From Myxococcus stipitatus DSM 14675 (GTDB taxonomy: Bacteria; Myxococcota; Myxococcia; Myxococcales; Myxococcaceae), in the NCBI RefSeq assembly GCF_000331735.1, contig NC_020126.1, positions 7,133,501 to 7,197,500 of the forward strand: a stretch of 64,000 nucleotides of DNA. The letters are read 5' to 3'. A program made the position numbers and the translations under genes. Of this stretch, positions 50,901 through 57,791 are shown piece after piece. The first letter of the stretch is position 1; every line of letters starts with the position of its first letter. The notes beneath the pieces are model-generated. The model saw nothing but the letters and a program-made list of their open reading frames with translations. It was not told the DNA's origin and ran no database searches.

Positions 50901-50998
50901 TCATCGCGCTGTCGCTGGGAGGCACCTTCGGAACCTCCCTCGGGTACACGCTCAGCTACCTGCACGCGGAGCAGCTCTTCCTGCCCGGCATGAAGTGA
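44966..50998 (+). CDS. SpvB / FG-GAP / RHS-repeat protein (TcB-like)
   Basis: 2010 residues, no signal peptide. Order: an SpvB-type N-terminal domain (about 1-300; GRLTDQFSVDKDGGAAYAFE, GVGWGLSGLSSITRAGR); five FG-GAP/VCBS-like calcium-binding units (about 310-640; DVDADGRMDLLYA, DVDGDGRTDLVYA, DIDGNGQTDLIYG); a TcdB middle region; many RHS/YD repeats (about 850-1690; YTYDAVGRRLSATDP, FTYDQDGRRLKK); and the RHS core with LYYAASRYYSPLLGGFISAD and cleavage-type motif LIDPMGLG near 1750. The last 255 residues are Gly/Ala-rich and hydrophobic and show no toxin family I know. Such proteins encapsulate a C-terminal effector in a beta-cocoon. It probably heads a cluster with the next two genes. The ribosome site before ATG 44966 is weak. 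Confidence 0.9.
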   Translation: MADSTGRLTDQFSVDKDGGAAYAFELKVPPGTAGLAPSLGIAYNSGGSDGLLGVGWGLSGLSSITRAGRTVAQDGRHGSVNYDLDDRFILDGQRLMAVSGTYGQPQTTYHTEIQTWRKVVPHYPSGWDVQRGPQSFTVQTRDGQTWEYGATVDSRVPASANLPAIRLWSLNRVTDRHGNFMTVTYELDAQNNAHYPKLIEYTDNLKSPIARKRQVRFTFTDRQDVTTTYVGGHPIRITRLLSQVQTSVGDVLARTYRFEYQPSRATRRPLLQSVATEARDTSLPRTTFSWQGQTEADPTLFQAPRSLGKSMPGGLRIPMDVSGKGLTDVLHAHQSNMQLRLDLYLSTGSGLDGPHPVDLGGAQLAWGGTFCPLDVDADGRMDLLYAANNGGKLGLTLFKATERNGRWTLVREGAAHGAGPENLLWGGQLLALDVDGDGRTDLVYATNNAGVLKLDVLFSSGTRFAPSASGPTTTTLPFGGLLLPLDIDGNGQTDLIYGANDGGFLKITGLRALPERQGFQQETTPLLPSSARVTWGGSLLPIHLNGDGQIDLLNAYTDGTTLNLRALHNTGKGFVVQDLGSTGLKYGGVIPHIMPADVTGKGRDDLVLVGEYRRDGDANPRRVAVLLNEGSTLRYHAKVSQVPAFVAAGESTSALGLTGLGKADLLHVDGSGAVHLLAATVEYPDLVSSLTNGLGGRFELTYKPLTNPTVYTREPPASDTVDTQSLFNNQLPGATYALATNPGTQTPAVAMSFASRSVQYPRYVVSDYTQVYSETQRYAHHFTFAGARMSLQGRGWLGFAAWTKKDPHTGPAGALTETRYHQEFPRTYAVVSQTVRRASDRALMVRSEYDYATPASAGVYQLQTTEVRKKLYTFATSDTPDCVRTRAFQYDAYGNATSITQSTTGAPAATLYTRQTFQNSVEQHRFGFLTERRQSADAQGNQTLRWDRKTYDPTTWDEKTHSRWSGADTWQVYSYQYDDWGNQTRMEDPAKGVVTHVYESTYRTFPSKRILPTPPSGRALEFEFHYDATTGVLTSQTQPNGTREVHQHDGLGRPVETQRMGPGETMVPALRFERGADATGRFRKTLTRQDWKKDVWAVRTEYVDGFGRVTRTTNQGQENGALVGRAIIEDTVLDAHDQPVEQSLPYFSGDTSKRAQAVAYDEYERVVRRETSAAGTAPNVSTYAYPRVNRVVLTEGASSSTPRTRTMTHGYYGDSQALTELQDGQGHITRYTYDAVGRRLSATDPKVETTFTHDGLDRNTAITTRSGSTTFTRETYAYRDEQREWTHTDGAGLVTTFQHDALRRVTSKTAGTDQTRYTYDEQTSPFSLGQLTSVQLPDGSAYAYGHDADGNTTSVKLTLDGTAYTLNQDFTPTRLVSRITYPDAAKTEVSYHRDALQRLLKITEGPQEHLVQSDFTALGAPAVARYGNGVRTTWTYTPDGHLLTQDVFTKDERPASASTLEWNAFWQVSAVRDRLEAPLTQSFTHDGLGQLVKAQGGGYGLQEFAYDGACSLTSKAGLTLERSGHQIARGYTPASPDALHTRYDANGSLVELKYQGATLTLSYDSARRLQQAGEVRFTYDQDGRRLKKVEPQLTTYYVAPCYEVVVFANGARQHTRYVLDGDQLVSSVTLAESGTPPGANAGVPSVGTRYFHLNNTQSTSLVTEERGQVASTLDYDPFGAPRLRSGSDDFRRKHSGLELDSTGLYYAASRYYSPLLGGFISADVQMGASEDRMGAFNRYAYVLNDPVTLIDPMGLGFFDSIANFFTNTLPNWVSKHWQEIVSYTIDIALIAGGIALSFVPGLQGVAAFAIGVAVGGMVGAGLGGLAYNISANATGKEFSWADWGTQVGIGAAAGAIAGGFAGVGELAATSLNLASRSLLNIGLRAGVDAIGGVVSGLSSQLIGNAVAGAPLAADLTFAAILGGVGGALGSVVANGGKAMLTRVARSLDSVDGLTDGLRRANYNLSGPTMQLEVEGMRKVIALSLGGTFGTSLGYTLSYLHAEQLFLPGMK

Positions 50999-51094
50999 GC
51001 GGCACGGCTGTCACCACCTGAAGCAGTCGAAGCCCCCGGTCCGCGGTCCGCCGGGTGCCCCAACGCAGTGCAACGCCACGGAGGTCAGTCGCAT

Positions 51095-52513
51095 ATGGAG
51101 CCGACGACACGGACGAAGCCGAGAATCCTCTTCACGGGGGCCACGACGAGCCAGGACTTCAGCGCGCTGAAGGTCCAGGGAGACATCTGCGCGAAGCCCG
51201 GCACGGAGGGCCTCCAGCTCGCCGAGGTGCACTGGGTGGACTGCGCTTCGACCCAGCCCGAGCAGTATGCGCCCTTGCTGCGCCCCACCCTCGACACAGG
51301 GAAGATACTGGTGCTCCGTCACCCCGATGCGAGGGCGTGTCAGGCCCTGGCGGAAATCATCGGGTGCCAGGTGGAGGAAGGGGCCGCCGCCCTGATGGTG
51401 TCCCGGGACCTGAAGGCCACCACGCCCTCCAGCTACTCCATCACCGTGCTCGACACGGCTCCTCGGCTCAGCGTCACCGAGCACCTGCTCGAGGGCGGAG
51501 ACAAACAACCTCCCGCCGCCCGGCCCATCACCTCGAACCTGACGCCCACGCGCTCCACCCGCGCCATCGGCGAGGAGGATGGAACCCAGCGCGACTGGGC
51601 CAGCATGTTCGGGGTCCACCAGGCGGGCCCGCAGCCCACCACGGGCGGCCCGGGGCTGATTCCTCCCCAGGGTGTCCTGTATGGCATCAGGAACCTGACG
51701 GGCAGCTACGGCGCGACGCTGACCAAGGAGAACTGGAACGCGACCAAGGGGAAGACGCAGCCCATCGAGTTCGGCTTCAACAGCTCGTTCTATGTCTACC
51801 GGGAGAACGGCAAGGCCAGCGCGGACTACGTCGTCATCCGCGTCCAGCAGGCGACCTTCAGCCCTCGCACGCTGATGATTCGCGCCGACAACGCCAAGGG
51901 CTACTGGCAGTTCGACTTCCAGGCGCAGTGCACCAACAACCGCAACGCGCCGCTGCTCTCCACCAGCCCCGACACCACCAACAGCTCCCCGCTCGTCACC
52001 CAGCTCTCCGTCCCGCTGCACGTGAAGTACCTGAAGGACGGAGGCTGCCAGCCCAACTACTGGTCCGCGATTCAGGGGCCCACGACGCGGACGCAGGAGG
52101 GCTGGGGCTTGTCGAACCGGAGCGGCGTCACCTCCGGGACGGCCACCTGGTACCACTTCATCCGAGACCCGTGGAACGTCATCAACGACCCGCCGGACGA
52201 GTTCGGTCGCTGGTGGGCCAGCATGTACGAAGGAGGCTACGGCGGCCGGGTGAAGAACCTGAACTCGCTCTCCGGCTCGTCCTTCACCGTCGAGAACGTC
52301 TCGGCCTGGCGCTTCAGCGCGAGCATGATTTCCGCCAACCGCAACGTCACCTTCACGGAGACCTTGCGCTACCGGCTCGCGGCCTTCGCGAACCCGTCGG
52401 GCACCGGCAACGGCCACCATCAGATCTCCTGGTACAGCCTGGAGACCCACCCCAACTCCATCACCCTGGACGTGGTCGCCGTGACGAACAACCCCAGCAG
52501 TCCGTGCCAGTGA
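51095..52513 (+). CDS. unknown two-domain protein downstream of the RHS gene
   Basis: 472 residues, unrecognised, no signal peptide. The first 130 residues look alpha/beta (RILFTGATTSQDFSAL, KILVLRHPDARACQALAEII). A Pro/Thr-rich linker follows. Residues about 200-470 are rich in beta strands, Asn, Ser and Trp (FGFNSSFYVYRENGKASADY, KGYWQFDFQAQCTNNRN, RWWASMYEGGYGGRVKNL), a composition typical of secreted or pore-forming beta proteins. I considered a leukocidin-like fold but found no decisive motif. The start ATG 51095 has GGAGG upstream. It begins 96 bases after the RHS gene on the same strand, which suggests a partner, cargo or immunity role (inference). Confidence 0.65.
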   Translation: MEPTTRTKPRILFTGATTSQDFSALKVQGDICAKPGTEGLQLAEVHWVDCASTQPEQYAPLLRPTLDTGKILVLRHPDARACQALAEIIGCQVEEGAAALMVSRDLKATTPSSYSITVLDTAPRLSVTEHLLEGGDKQPPAARPITSNLTPTRSTRAIGEEDGTQRDWASMFGVHQAGPQPTTGGPGLIPPQGVLYGIRNLTGSYGATLTKENWNATKGKTQPIEFGFNSSFYVYRENGKASADYVVIRVQQATFSPRTLMIRADNAKGYWQFDFQAQCTNNRNAPLLSTSPDTTNSSPLVTQLSVPLHVKYLKDGGCQPNYWSAIQGPTTRTQEGWGLSNRSGVTSGTATWYHFIRDPWNVINDPPDEFGRWWASMYEGGYGGRVKNLNSLSGSSFTVENVSAWRFSASMISANRNVTFTETLRYRLAAFANPSGTGNGHHQISWYSLETHPNSITLDVVAVTNNPSSPCQ

Positions 52514-52565
52514 CGCGGGCGGGGTGAAGGCCCTCCGTCCAGCATGCTAAGCAGGGGGCACTCCC

Positions 52566-53231
52566 ATGGAACGTGCCACCCTGCTCTTCTGGCTCTGGAT
52601 GCTCTTCTTCGCCGTCAATGTCCTCTGGGCCCTGGGACAGTCCGCGGTGGCCACCTCCTTCGGGGCGCGCCCCACGTCGGTGCAACTGGGTTACGGGCCC
52701 ACGTTGTTCTCGGTGACGCTGAGCGGCATCCGGTGGTCGCTCCGGCCCATCGCCCTGGGCAGCTCGGTGAGCTTCGATGGCCCGCCCCCGGAAGGCGCCA
52801 AGGACGCGCCCCCGGAGAACCGCCTGCGTCGGCTGCCGGTGGGCCTGCACCTGGCCGTCATCCTCGTGCCCTGGCTCTTCCTCGTGGGCGTCTCCATGGC
52901 GTGCCTGGGCGCGAGGGAAGGGCTGGGCCAGTTCCTCTCGGGCTTCGCCATCCCCTTCCAGCCCTCCGCCCTCCCCGGCCGCCTGGAGCGCTTCATCGCC
53001 CTGCTTCAGTCAGGCGAGGTGCTGCGCGCCTGGGGCCTCACCAGCGCCAAGCTGGCCGCCCTCAACCTCTTGCCCGTGCCCATGCTCGCGGGAGGCGCGG
53101 CGCTGCTGCTCCCCTGGCGCAACCGGCCCGTGCCCGTGTGGGTCGCGGGCCTCAACTTCCTGGCGCTGGCCTTCTTCCTGCCCTGGGCCTGCTACACCCT
53201 CTACCTGCTCGGCGGCGTCATCTTCCGCTGA
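52566..53231 (+). CDS. M50 (site-2 protease/RseP-like) homologue lacking catalytic residues
   Basis: 221 residues with four or five membrane segments. It follows the RseP pattern: the first helix then the expected HExxH position, GYGPTLFSVTLSGIRWSLRP resembling the 'GFGPKLF...Y.LxxIPLGGY' block, and NLLPVPMLAGG (167-177) matching the second motif NxxPxPxLDGG. But the zinc motif HExGH reads WALGQ (21-25) and the third ligand Asp is Ala175. All three metal ligands and the catalytic Glu are lost, so it cannot be an active metalloprotease (inference from family chemistry). No PDZ domain. It starts 52 bases after the unknown gene and may belong to the RHS cluster; convergent with lysE downstream. 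Confidence 0.7.
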   Translation: MERATLLFWLWMLFFAVNVLWALGQSAVATSFGARPTSVQLGYGPTLFSVTLSGIRWSLRPIALGSSVSFDGPPPEGAKDAPPENRLRRLPVGLHLAVILVPWLFLVGVSMACLGAREGLGQFLSGFAIPFQPSALPGRLERFIALLQSGEVLRAWGLTSAKLAALNLLPVPMLAGGAALLLPWRNRPVPVWVAGLNFLALAFFLPWACYTLYLLGGVIFR

Positions 53232-53256
53232 AGCCCTTTCCGCTGGCGGGCCGCGC

Positions 53257-53889
53257 CTACGCGCGCTCCTGGAGGGCGAGCCTCGCGCCCAGCGCGACGA
53301 ACACGCCGCCCGTCACGCGCTGCTGCCACGCGGCGAAGCGAGGATTGCGCCGCAGCCATGCGCCGAAGCCTCCCGCCACGCCCGCGAGGAAGACAAGCCA
53401 CAGCGTCCCCGTGGCGTCGAACAGCAGGCCGAGCAGCACGAACTGCAGGCCCGTGGAGCCCCGCGACGGGTCCACGAACTGCGGCAGGAAGGCCAGGAAG
53501 AACACGGCCACCTTCGGGTTGAGCACGTTGGTGACGACACCATCACGGAAGATGCGCCAGAGGCTTGCGGGCTGGAGTCCCTCCACCGCCTGGGGCCCTG
53601 TCTTGCTGCGCAGCATCTGCACGCCCATCCACACCAGGTAGAGCGCGCCCACCCACTTCACCACCAGGAACGCCACCGCGGAGGTGGCGAGCAGCGCCGA
53701 CAAGCCCAGGGCCGCCGCGCTGATGTGGAAGAGGCCGCCCACGCAGATGCCGAGCGCGGAGACGAACCCGGCGGACCGGCCCTGTCCCATGCTCCTCGCC
53801 AGCACATACATCGTGTCAGGCCCGGGGGTGAGGTTGAGGGCCACTCCGGCGAGGAGGAAGGCCAGCAGGCGCGTCGGCTCGAAGAGCAT
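53257..53889 (-). CDS. LysE/RhtB family amino-acid exporter
   Basis: 210 residues, six predicted membrane helices. The family motif LTPGPDTMYVLARSMGQGR sits in the first loop, followed by ALGICVGGLFHISAAALGL and NPKVAVFFLAFLPQFVDP, both diagnostic for LysE/RhtB transporters. It exports amino acids or homoserine-lactone-like compounds across the inner membrane. ATG 53889 (MLFEPTRLL) is preferred; a GTG at 53901 is an alternative. Single gene. Substrate cannot be inferred. Confidence 0.9.
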   Translation of the reverse strand: MLFEPTRLLAFLLAGVALNLTPGPDTMYVLARSMGQGRSAGFVSALGICVGGLFHISAAALGLSALLATSAVAFLVVKWVGALYLVWMGVQMLRSKTGPQAVEGLQPASLWRIFRDGVVTNVLNPKVAVFFLAFLPQFVDPSRGSTGLQFVLLGLLFDATGTLWLVFLAGVAGGFGAWLRRNPRFAAWQQRVTGGVFVALGARLALQERA

Positions 53890-53999
53890 GGAGGACACCA
53901 CTCCACTCCGTCATCCCGGAGCGGGGAGCGGCAGAGGCTCGGCCCCTCTGCGCACTCCTCGTATACGCCCGGGCGCACCGGCCTCCAAGCCTGGGAGCC

Positions 54000-54839
54000 T
54001 CACACCGGCGAGTGTGTCCTGTCTCCCCGGTCCTCGGCGATGCGCTGGGCCCGCTGCGCATCCAGCGAGCGCTCCGCCGTGCGCGCGGAGATGGCCGCCA
54101 CGGGACGGAACAGCGTGCGGTACACCGCCGCCGCCAGCCCGCTGCCCAGGAGCGGCGCGATGATGAACAACCACAACTGTCCCAGCGCCATCCCTCCCGC
54201 GAACACCGCCGGCCCCAGGCTGCGCGCGGGGTTCACCGACGTGTTCGTCACCGGGATGCCCACCAGGTGGATGAGCGTCAGGACCAGGCCGATGGCCAGC
54301 CCCGCGAAGCCCACCGGGGCCCTCGCGTCCGTCGCCCCCAGCACCGTCAGCACGAGCAGGAAGGTGAGCGCCACCTCCGTCAGGAAGGCCGCTCCCGCGC
54401 CATACCCTTCGGGAGATGCAAGCCCATACCCGTTGGAGCCCAAGCCGGAGACAGACGCCTGGTAGCCCCCGGGAATCCCTTTCGCGATGGCCAGCACCAC
54501 GCCCGCCGCGAGGAAGGCCCCCAGACACTGCGCCACGATGTAGCCCAGCATGTGTTTGTTCTCGAACTTGCCCGCCAGGGACAGCCCCACCGTCACCGCT
54601 GGATTCACGTGACAGCCGGAGATGGGGCCAATGACATACACCATGGCCAGCAGCGACAGACCAAAGGCAAACGAGACACCCAGGAAACCGATGCGGTCCC
54701 CCGCCAGCACGGCCGCTCCCACGCCGCCGAGCACCAGGACGAAGGTCCCGACGAACTCGGCCACGTACTTCCGCATCGCCTCTTCGCCCTTGGCCGCGAT
54801 GGCGGCGGCCGGGGCCTTCCTCTCCCTGGTTGAACGCAT
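54000..54839 (-). CDS. aqpZ: aquaporin, AqpZ type
   Basis: 279 residues with six membrane helices. Both half-helix NPA motifs are intact: HVNPAVTVGLSL and SVNPARSLGPAVF. The second half also has the Arg of the selectivity filter directly after NPA. The pattern FAFGLSLLAMVYVIGPISGCHVNPA is typical of the water-selective AqpZ group, not of glycerol facilitators, which have a D after the second NPA region. The start ATG 54839 has GGAGAGGG upstream and adds a basic N-terminal tail (RSTRERKAP); ATG 54776 would give a conventional shorter form. A C-terminal cytoplasmic tail of about 30 residues is charged. Single gene. Confidence 0.9.
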   Translation of the reverse strand: MRSTRERKAPAAAIAAKGEEAMRKYVAEFVGTFVLVLGGVGAAVLAGDRIGFLGVSFAFGLSLLAMVYVIGPISGCHVNPAVTVGLSLAGKFENKHMLGYIVAQCLGAFLAAGVVLAIAKGIPGGYQASVSGLGSNGYGLASPEGYGAGAAFLTEVALTFLLVLTVLGATDARAPVGFAGLAIGLVLTLIHLVGIPVTNTSVNPARSLGPAVFAGGMALGQLWLFIIAPLLGSGLAAAVYRTLFRPVAAISARTAERSLDAQRAQRIAEDRGDRTHSPV

Positions 54840-55067
54840 GTGCACCCTCTCCGGCCCCGCGCGCCTGGGACACTGCACCTGCGTCCAGCGCCTCGCGGCA
54901 CCAATGGCTCCACTTGGGAAGCTGCGCATGGTTGTTCCGGCGACAACGAACCACCGACCCTCGAGTCCGGGAGGAAGCACGCGCGAGGCGCCTGGTGCTT
55001 CGCCTCCCCTGACGAGGACGCCCGGCCACGCGAGGAGCCAACCCGCTCCCCGCGCGGCAGCGGGGGA

Positions 55068-55601
55068 CTACTTGCCCTTCATCACGCCAATGAATGGCAC
55101 GTTGCGGAGCTTCTCTCCGTAGTCCAGGCCGTAGCCCACCACGAAGTGGTCGTCGATGACGAAGCCCTTGTAGTCGATGTCAATCTTCGTCCGGGCGCGC
55201 GACGGCTTCTCCAACAGCGAGCACAGCTTCAGCGACGCCGGGTGCCGGGCCCGCAGGTTCTCCAGCAGGAAGCTCATGGTGAGCCCCGTGTCGATGATGT
55301 CCTCGATGATGAGCAGGTGCTTGCCCGCCATGGGCTTGCTGACGTCGGTGGTGATGCGCACCTCTCCCGTCGTCTCCGTGCCTCCCTGGTAGCTGGACAC
55401 GCCCAGGAACTCCATCGTCAGCGGCAGGTCCACCGCCCGCGCCAGGTCCATGGCGAAGAACGTGGAGCCCTTGAGCACACAGACGAACGTGAGCTCCTTG
55501 CCCGCGTAGTCCCGGGTGATTTGCGCGCCCAGCTCCCGCACGCGTGCTTGCAGCTTGTCCTCGGGAATCAGGACTCCGACTTCCTGCTCGTAGAACGCCA
55601 A
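55068..55601 (-). CDS. hpt: hypoxanthine phosphoribosyltransferase
   Basis: 177 residues, normal length. Converts hypoxanthine or guanine plus PRPP to IMP or GMP. The PRPP loop is clear (LIIEDIIDTGLTMSFLLENL), as are the flexible loop FLGVSSYQGGTETTGEV and the purine-binding end (FVIDDHFVVGYGLDYGEKLRNVPFIG). It lies 13 bases after the uracil phosphoribosyltransferase gene on the same strand, so the two salvage enzymes form an operon. Confidence 0.95.
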   Translation of the reverse strand: MAFYEQEVGVLIPEDKLQARVRELGAQITRDYAGKELTFVCVLKGSTFFAMDLARAVDLPLTMEFLGVSSYQGGTETTGEVRITTDVSKPMAGKHLLIIEDIIDTGLTMSFLLENLRARHPASLKLCSLLEKPSRARTKIDIDYKGFVIDDHFVVGYGLDYGEKLRNVPFIGVMKGK

Positions 55602-55614
55602 GGTCTCCTCCGCG

Positions 55615-56430
55615 CTACACGTAGGCGTTGTTCATGATCTCCCCGAAGCCGCCGCCTCCGGGGACGATGTACTGCCTGTCATCCAGGCCCCGCTCCTTCT
55701 CCCAGAGCGCGCCCGGCGCCGTGCCGAACACCTCCGGAGGAGACAGGCCCCGGTCCAACCGGAGCGCATAGATGATGACGTCCGGGTGGTCCGTCGTCAT
55801 CTTCCGCAGGTACTCCGGCGTGACGATGAGGTTCAGGGTGATGATGCGCCGGGCCGTCCCGGGCACCTTCTCCTTGTAGAGCTTGATGGCCGTGGACAGG
55901 CTGCTCCCCGTCGCACCCATCGGGTCCGGGAACAGCACGATGGCGTCATCCACGTCCCCGCCAATCTTCGCGCCGCCAATCTGCGAGCCCACCACGGACT
56001 CGGCCGGGTCGATCATCCGGCTCATGATGATGTGGTCCTGCCGCACCACCGTCGGGTCCACCGTCGCGTTGAGCAGGTCATACGTCACCTGCGACGGCAG
56101 CGTGCCCGCCCGCGCGATGTTCACCGTCACCACCCGGACCTGCGGGTCGATGACCTCCCCCTGGTAGAGCCCCTGCGGTGTGTAATCAATCATCCGCGTG
56201 GGCAGGCTCACCATCTTCCGGGGGAACTCCGCGTTCACCACCGTCTTCACCAGGTCGACGTAGAGCGTCTCCACCAGCCGGTTGATCTGCGGCTGGATGA
56301 CACCCTTGGCGCACAACGTGGCCAACTGGGAGAGCAGGAACGGATTGCCGACCAGGTGGACGTTTCGTCCATAGTGGTGGGTCATCTCGTTCAACTGGAA
56401 GGGCACGTTCGCGTACAGGGTGTCACGCAT
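55615..56430 (-). CDS. upp: uracil phosphoribosyltransferase
   Basis: 271 residues, longer than the usual 208-residue Upp because of an N-terminal extension and a C-terminal variant. Makes UMP from uracil and PRPP. The PRPP-binding loop LFPDPMGATGSSLSTAIKLY fits the family, as do VVTVNIARAGTLP near the middle and the late RQYIVPGGGGFGEI, which corresponds to the uracil-binding YIVPGLGDAG. The Gly-rich version of that loop and the N-terminal extra 60 residues are unusual and could mean a variant substrate. The start ATG 56430 has GAGAGGAA. First gene of the upp-hpt operon. Confidence 0.85.
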   Translation of the reverse strand: MRDTLYANVPFQLNEMTHHYGRNVHLVGNPFLLSQLATLCAKGVIQPQINRLVETLYVDLVKTVVNAEFPRKMVSLPTRMIDYTPQGLYQGEVIDPQVRVVTVNIARAGTLPSQVTYDLLNATVDPTVVRQDHIIMSRMIDPAESVVGSQIGGAKIGGDVDDAIVLFPDPMGATGSSLSTAIKLYKEKVPGTARRIITLNLIVTPEYLRKMTTDHPDVIIYALRLDRGLSPPEVFGTAPGALWEKERGLDDRQYIVPGGGGFGEIMNNAYV

Positions 56431-56478
56431 GCGCTGGGTTCCTCTCGTGCCCCAACCCCGTGGCCGAGGCCGTGTGTG

Positions 56479-57078
56479 TCAGTCGAACAGCTCCAGCGTC
56501 TGCGGCGGCGTGCCCTCGGTGGGCTCCGGCACGTGACACTTGCGGCACCGCGGCTCATACGCCCCGGCCGCGCCCACGACGACGCGCTCACCACTGGACA
56601 CGAGTCGCTGGGAGCGATTGGCCGGATTGCCGCAAACCACGCAGATGGCCAGCTCCTTCGTCACGTACTCGGCCACCGCCATCAGCTGCGGCATGGGCTC
56701 GAAGGGGCGTCCCTGGTAGTCCTGGTCCAGGCCCGCGCAGATGACGCGCAGGCCCTTGTTGGCCAACGCCTCCACCACCGCGACGACTTCGGCGCCGAAG
56801 AACTGCACCTCGTCGATGCCCACCACCTGCGTGTCGGGCTCCAGCTTGTAAAAAATCTCTTCAGCCCGCTCCAACGGAGTGGAAGTCACCTTCAGCTTGG
56901 AGTGACTCACCACCTGCGTCTCGTCGTACCGGTTGTCGATGCGGGGCTTGAAGACCTGCACCTTCTGCTTGCCGTACACAGCACGCTGGACGCGGCGGAT
57001 CAGCTCCTCCGTCTTGCCGGAGAACATGGAGCCGCAGATGACCTCTATCCACCCGATATCTTTGGGGAATTGGTGCAC
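56479..57078 (-). CDS. tdk: thymidine kinase
   Basis: 199 residues, the standard type II thymidine kinase length. Phosphorylates thymidine with ATP. The P-loop (GSMFSGKTEEL) follows the start, then DEVQFF (Walker B-like), CAGLDQDYQGRPFEPMPQL, and the zinc-binding cysteines in CVVCGNPANRS and PRCRKCH that hold the lasso domain. The start is taken as GTG 57078 (MHQFPKDIGWIEVICG), matching family N-termini; the frame extends to 57222 without a plausible start. It is the third salvage gene in the region, just upstream of upp-hpt. Confidence 0.93.
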   Translation of the reverse strand: MHQFPKDIGWIEVICGSMFSGKTEELIRRVQRAVYGKQKVQVFKPRIDNRYDETQVVSHSKLKVTSTPLERAEEIFYKLEPDTQVVGIDEVQFFGAEVVAVVEALANKGLRVICAGLDQDYQGRPFEPMPQLMAVAEYVTKELAICVVCGNPANRSQRLVSSGERVVVGAAGAYEPRCRKCHVPEPTEGTPPQTLELFD

Positions 57079-57113
57079 GGAACGCTCGCCTGGCCTGGGG
57101 GCGGAAGGGCGCG

Positions 57114-57143
57114 GATAGTCTGTCACCCCCCCGCGGGAGTCAA
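57114..57143 (-). promoter_or_regulatory. candidate promoter of tdk
   Basis: On the minus strand TTGACT (57138-57143) lies 18 bases before ACTATC (57114-57119). The -35 box is strong; the -10 is weak. The predicted start is within about 35 bases of the tdk start codon. Confidence 0.35.
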
Positions 57144-57280
57144 CCGCCAACCGCGTCCGCGTGAAAGGTGCTCCCACGGGTGCGCCTGCCCCCACGCCCG
57201 TCGTCCCGCATCGCCCCCGCATTCCTTGGCAAGCCGCTTGAAAGGAACCACCGGCGAAGTCGGACAGAGGGGGGTGGCGC

Positions 57281-57658
57281 GTGGCGACGACGGTGGTGGA
57301 GCAGGTTCGAGGCGCGGTCCGGAGCGAGCGGGCTTCCTATTACGCGTCGCCCGCGTCGGTGGCGCTGTTGATGCTGAACCTGATGGATGGGCTGTTCACC
57401 CTGCTCTTCCTTCAGCTGGGTGTGGCGGAGGAGCTCAACCCGCTGATGCGCCTGGCGTACGAGCAGTCACCGCTCTTCTTCATGTTCGCCAAGCTGCTCA
57501 TCGTGAATGCGGGGCTGTGGCTGCTCTGCCTGCACCGCCGGCTGCGCGCCAGTCGCATCGCCATCCGCGCGGGCGCCGTCGTCTACGGCATCATCGTCAT
57601 CTACCATCTGGCTTTTCTGACCCACCTGGTTCTGCATTGGCCGGGAGCCCTTGGGTAG
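57281..57658 (+). CDS. small membrane protein, DUF5658-like
   Basis: 125 residues. Three membrane segments: LLMLNLMDGLFTLLFLQLG, FFMFAKLLIVNAGLWLLCL and AGAVVYGIIVIYHLAFLTHL. The pattern N-x-x-D before the first helix end and EELNPLM after it is typical of the short membrane proteins annotated DUF5658, of unknown function. The start is GTG 57281 with a G-rich ribosome site. It is divergent from tdk and lies upstream of spoVG. Confidence 0.65.
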   Translation: MATTVVEQVRGAVRSERASYYASPASVALLMLNLMDGLFTLLFLQLGVAEELNPLMRLAYEQSPLFFMFAKLLIVNAGLWLLCLHRRLRASRIAIRAGAVVYGIIVIYHLAFLTHLVLHWPGALG

Positions 57659-57791
57659 TCCCGCTCGCCCCTCTGGATTGTGAGCGAGTGGAACAATCGC
57701 GATCAAAAGCCATCACCATACCCTTGCATTTTGCACCCGGTATGTCCCAGGCTTCCCGCCAGCTCCGACCTTTCGGGTTCGGGGGGGGACC

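Noticed and set aside
48608..50965. 785-codon open frame on the minus strand opposite the RHS gene
   Set aside because: No motif or plausible fold, and its composition is what antisense reading of a GC-rich gene gives. The RHS frame is far more convincing.
51095..52513. Leukocidin/hemolysin-type pore-forming toxin assignment
   Set aside because: Composition is suggestive, but no motif aligned convincingly and there is no signal peptide.
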